DNA of 6,884 nt, taken from the NCBI GenBank assembly GCA_007116605.1, contig SKID01000228.1:1-6884 (forward strand), in the 5' to 3' direction. Position numbers and translations under genes: made by a program. Each line of letters begins with the position of its first letter. Positions within the stretch are counted from its first letter, which is position 1. The notes beneath the pieces were generated by a model. It saw nothing but the letters and a program-made list of their open reading frames with translations. It had not been told where the DNA came from and searched no databases. This document shows positions 5,421 to 6,884 of this stretch, one piece after another. Origin of the DNA: Tissierellia bacterium. GTDB taxonomy: Bacteria; Bacillota; Clostridia; Tissierellales; Dethiosulfatibacteraceae.

Positions 5421-6884
5421 GCCGAAACCTCCTCTGTTATTTGTGAGGCAACAATTTGTTGATATGTTGGACATTCTTTTAGTAAGACTTCATGTGTCTC
5501 ATTTCCCACAATTACACCTTTGTCTAGAACGATGATTCTGTCAGCCTCTAGTATAGTACTCACCCTTTGGGAAACCAGTAGTATGATACTTTCTTTAACA
5601 TTTGACTTTAAAGCTTTCCTTAAAGCTTGATCTGTCTTAAAGTCTAGGGCAGAAAAACTATCATCAAAAACATAAATATCTTTTGGAGACACAATGGCTC
5701 TGGCAATAGATAAACGTTGCTTTTGCCCACCTGAAAGATTGGTTCCCCCTTGGGAAACATCACTTTTATAACTCTTAGGCATTTTGCTCACAAACTCATC
5801 TGCTTGTGCTATTTTTGCAGCCTTTTCAACATTCTCAAATACCATGTCTTCATGACCAAAGGAAATATTCTCATGGATTGTACCTGAAAACAAGACTGAT
5901 TTTTGGGGCACTAACCCTATTTTTTCTCTTAATTGTTTTAATGGAATATGTTTTAAATTGATATCATTAACTAGAATTATACCCTCATCTGGATCAAAAA
6001 ATCGGGGAATTAAATTGACCATTGTGGATTTGCCTGATCCTGTGCTTCCTATAATACCAATTGTTTCACCTTTTTGTGCAGAAAAACTAATGTTTCTTAG
6101 TGCATACTCTTCAGCGCCTTCATATCGAAAAGATACATTGTCAAATTCGATTTTTTTAATATCATTGATCTTTTGAAGGGCTTCAGAATCTTTGATCGCT
6201 GTTTCAATATCCATGACTTCGTTAATTCTTTGGGCAGAGGCCACTGCTCTAGGATACATAATCAAAACAACGGTCATCATAATCACTGAAAACAGTATTT
6301 GCATAGCATACTGTATAAATGCCATTAAATCACCAATGAGAAAAACACCTGCGTCAATTCTTGAAGCGCCAAACCATATCAGGGCAATATTTGTGAAGTT
6401 TAGCAATAACATAATAATTGGCATGACCATCACCATGATATAGTTTACTTTTAATGCCGTATCCACTAAATCTTGGTTTGCTGACTCAAACTTAAGACGT
6501 TCATATTCTGTGCGATTAAATGCTCTTATCACTCTAACGCCCATTAAAGTTTCTCTTAAAACTCGATTTAAGTTGTCTACCTTTTTTTGCATCAGTTTGA
6601 ATAACGGCATTGCAAAGCTAGCAATTAATCCAATCACCACTGCTAACAAAACAACCACCACCAAAAGCACTAATGACAGCTCAGGATTTTTTGACACCGC
6701 CAGCAAAATACCTCCCACTGCCATTAAGGGGGCACGGACCATCATACGTAAACCCATGATGACCACATTTTGAACTTGATTCACATCATTCGTCGATCTT
6801 GTAATTAAAGATGATGTCCCAATTTGATCAAACTCTCCAGGAGACAAAGATTGAACTTTCATAAAGATCATTTTTCGTATATCT
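5417..6884 (-). CDS. ABC exporter half-transporter, degenerate-site subunit (partial, N-terminus outside window)
   Basis: The frame is open to the window edge and no start is visible. The Met at 6869-6871 is internal, because the preceding codons (DIRK) continue a typical transmembrane-domain loop. About 488 residues are present, and roughly 90 to 100 N-terminal residues with the first helices are missing. The visible part has the STNDV coupling-helix region, the later membrane helices and a nucleotide-binding domain: Walker A GSTGSGKST (6023-6049), a Q-loop VPQ, a canonical LSGGQ signature and Walker B YVFDD. In the Walker B the second Asp (codon 5660-5662) replaces the catalytic Glu, and in the switch segment VSQRVST a Gln (codon 5567-5569) replaces the His. 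These changes define the weakly hydrolysing subunit of asymmetric heterodimeric exporters. Its intact LSGGQ should complete the active site of the partner encoded by the overlapping downstream gene (ATGA overlap). The location is the cytoplasmic membrane and the substrate is unknown. Confidence 0.93.
   Translation of the reverse strand, partial: DIRKMIFMKVQSLSPGEFDQIGTSSLITRSTNDVNQVQNVVIMGLRMMVRAPLMAVGGILLAVSKNPELSLVLLVVVVLLAVVIGLIASFAMPLFKLMQKKVDNLNRVLRETLMGVRVIRAFNRTEYERLKFESANQDLVDTALKVNYIMVMVMPIIMLLLNFTNIALIWFGASRIDAGVFLIGDLMAFIQYAMQILFSVIMMTVVLIMYPRAVASAQRINEVMDIETAIKDSEALQKINDIKKIEFDNVSFRYEGAEEYALRNISFSAQKGETIGIIGSTGSGKSTMVNLIPRFFDPDEGIILVNDINLKHIPLKQLREKIGLVPQKSVLFSGTIHENISFGHEDMVFENVEKAAKIAQADEFVSKMPKSYKSDVSQGGTNLSGGQKQRLSIARAIVSPKDIYVFDDSFSALDFKTDQALRKALKSNVKESIILLVSQRVSTILEADRIIVLDKGVIVGNETHEVLLKECPTYQQIVASQITEEVSA
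5428..5434 (-). promoter_or_regulatory. Ribosome-binding site that fixes the start of the second exporter subunit
   Basis: The minus strand reads GAGGAGG here, followed by the 7-nt spacer TTTCGGC and ATG at 5418-5420. This near-perfect site lies inside the 3' end of the upstream exporter gene. It decides for the 620-residue start over the earlier in-frame ATG at 5472-5474. The start overlaps the upstream TGA stop (5417-5419) as ATGA, an arrangement that usually couples translation and balances the two subunits of a heterodimer. Confidence 0.8.

Noticed and set aside
5958..6773. Three plus-strand open frames of 72 to 87 codons
   Set aside because: All lie antisense to the conserved exporter gene and are Ser/Thr/Ile-rich, as expected from the complement of membrane and NBD codons. 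They are shadows.

Overview
The window is AT-rich, and every gene supported here lies on the minus strand. The gene content suggests a low-GC anaerobic Firmicute, probably a member of the Clostridia: two proteins carry paired [4Fe-4S] ferredoxin motifs, the Shine-Dalgarno sequences are strong GGAGG types, and there is a two-gene heterodimeric ABC exporter of a kind common in that group. The genus cannot be named from the sequence.

Reading in the direction of transcription, from high to low coordinates, the first unit is a heterodimeric ABC exporter. The upstream subunit runs off the window edge and lacks its N-terminus. The downstream subunit is complete and is joined to it by an ATGA stop/start overlap. 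The two nucleotide-binding domains carry complementary deviations: Asp for the catalytic Glu and Gln for the switch His in the first, and ISQGQ for LSGGQ in the second. This is the pattern of asymmetric exporters with one degenerate and one active ATP site.

After a 115-bp gap holding a candidate promoter comes a tight three-gene unit with spacers of 13 and 16 bp: a DUF362 protein with a C-terminal two-cluster ferredoxin domain, a nitroreductase-family flavoprotein with an N-terminal two-cluster ferredoxin domain, and a TspO/MBR-related multi-pass membrane protein much longer than classical TspO. They look like a redox module made of two Fe-S proteins, one flavin enzyme and one membrane partner. 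The substrate is not evident from the sequence.

The last gene is a small MazG/PRA-PH-like nucleotide pyrophosphohydrolase gene. An in-frame TAA interrupts it at codon 81, and the conserved C-terminal tail continues in the same frame for 26 more codons to its own stop. About 45 bp past that ancestral end is a perfect 19-bp hairpin flanked by T tracts on both strands, which is probably a bidirectional terminator. In positions 1-152 I see no gene, only a weak hairpin and AT-rich sequence.
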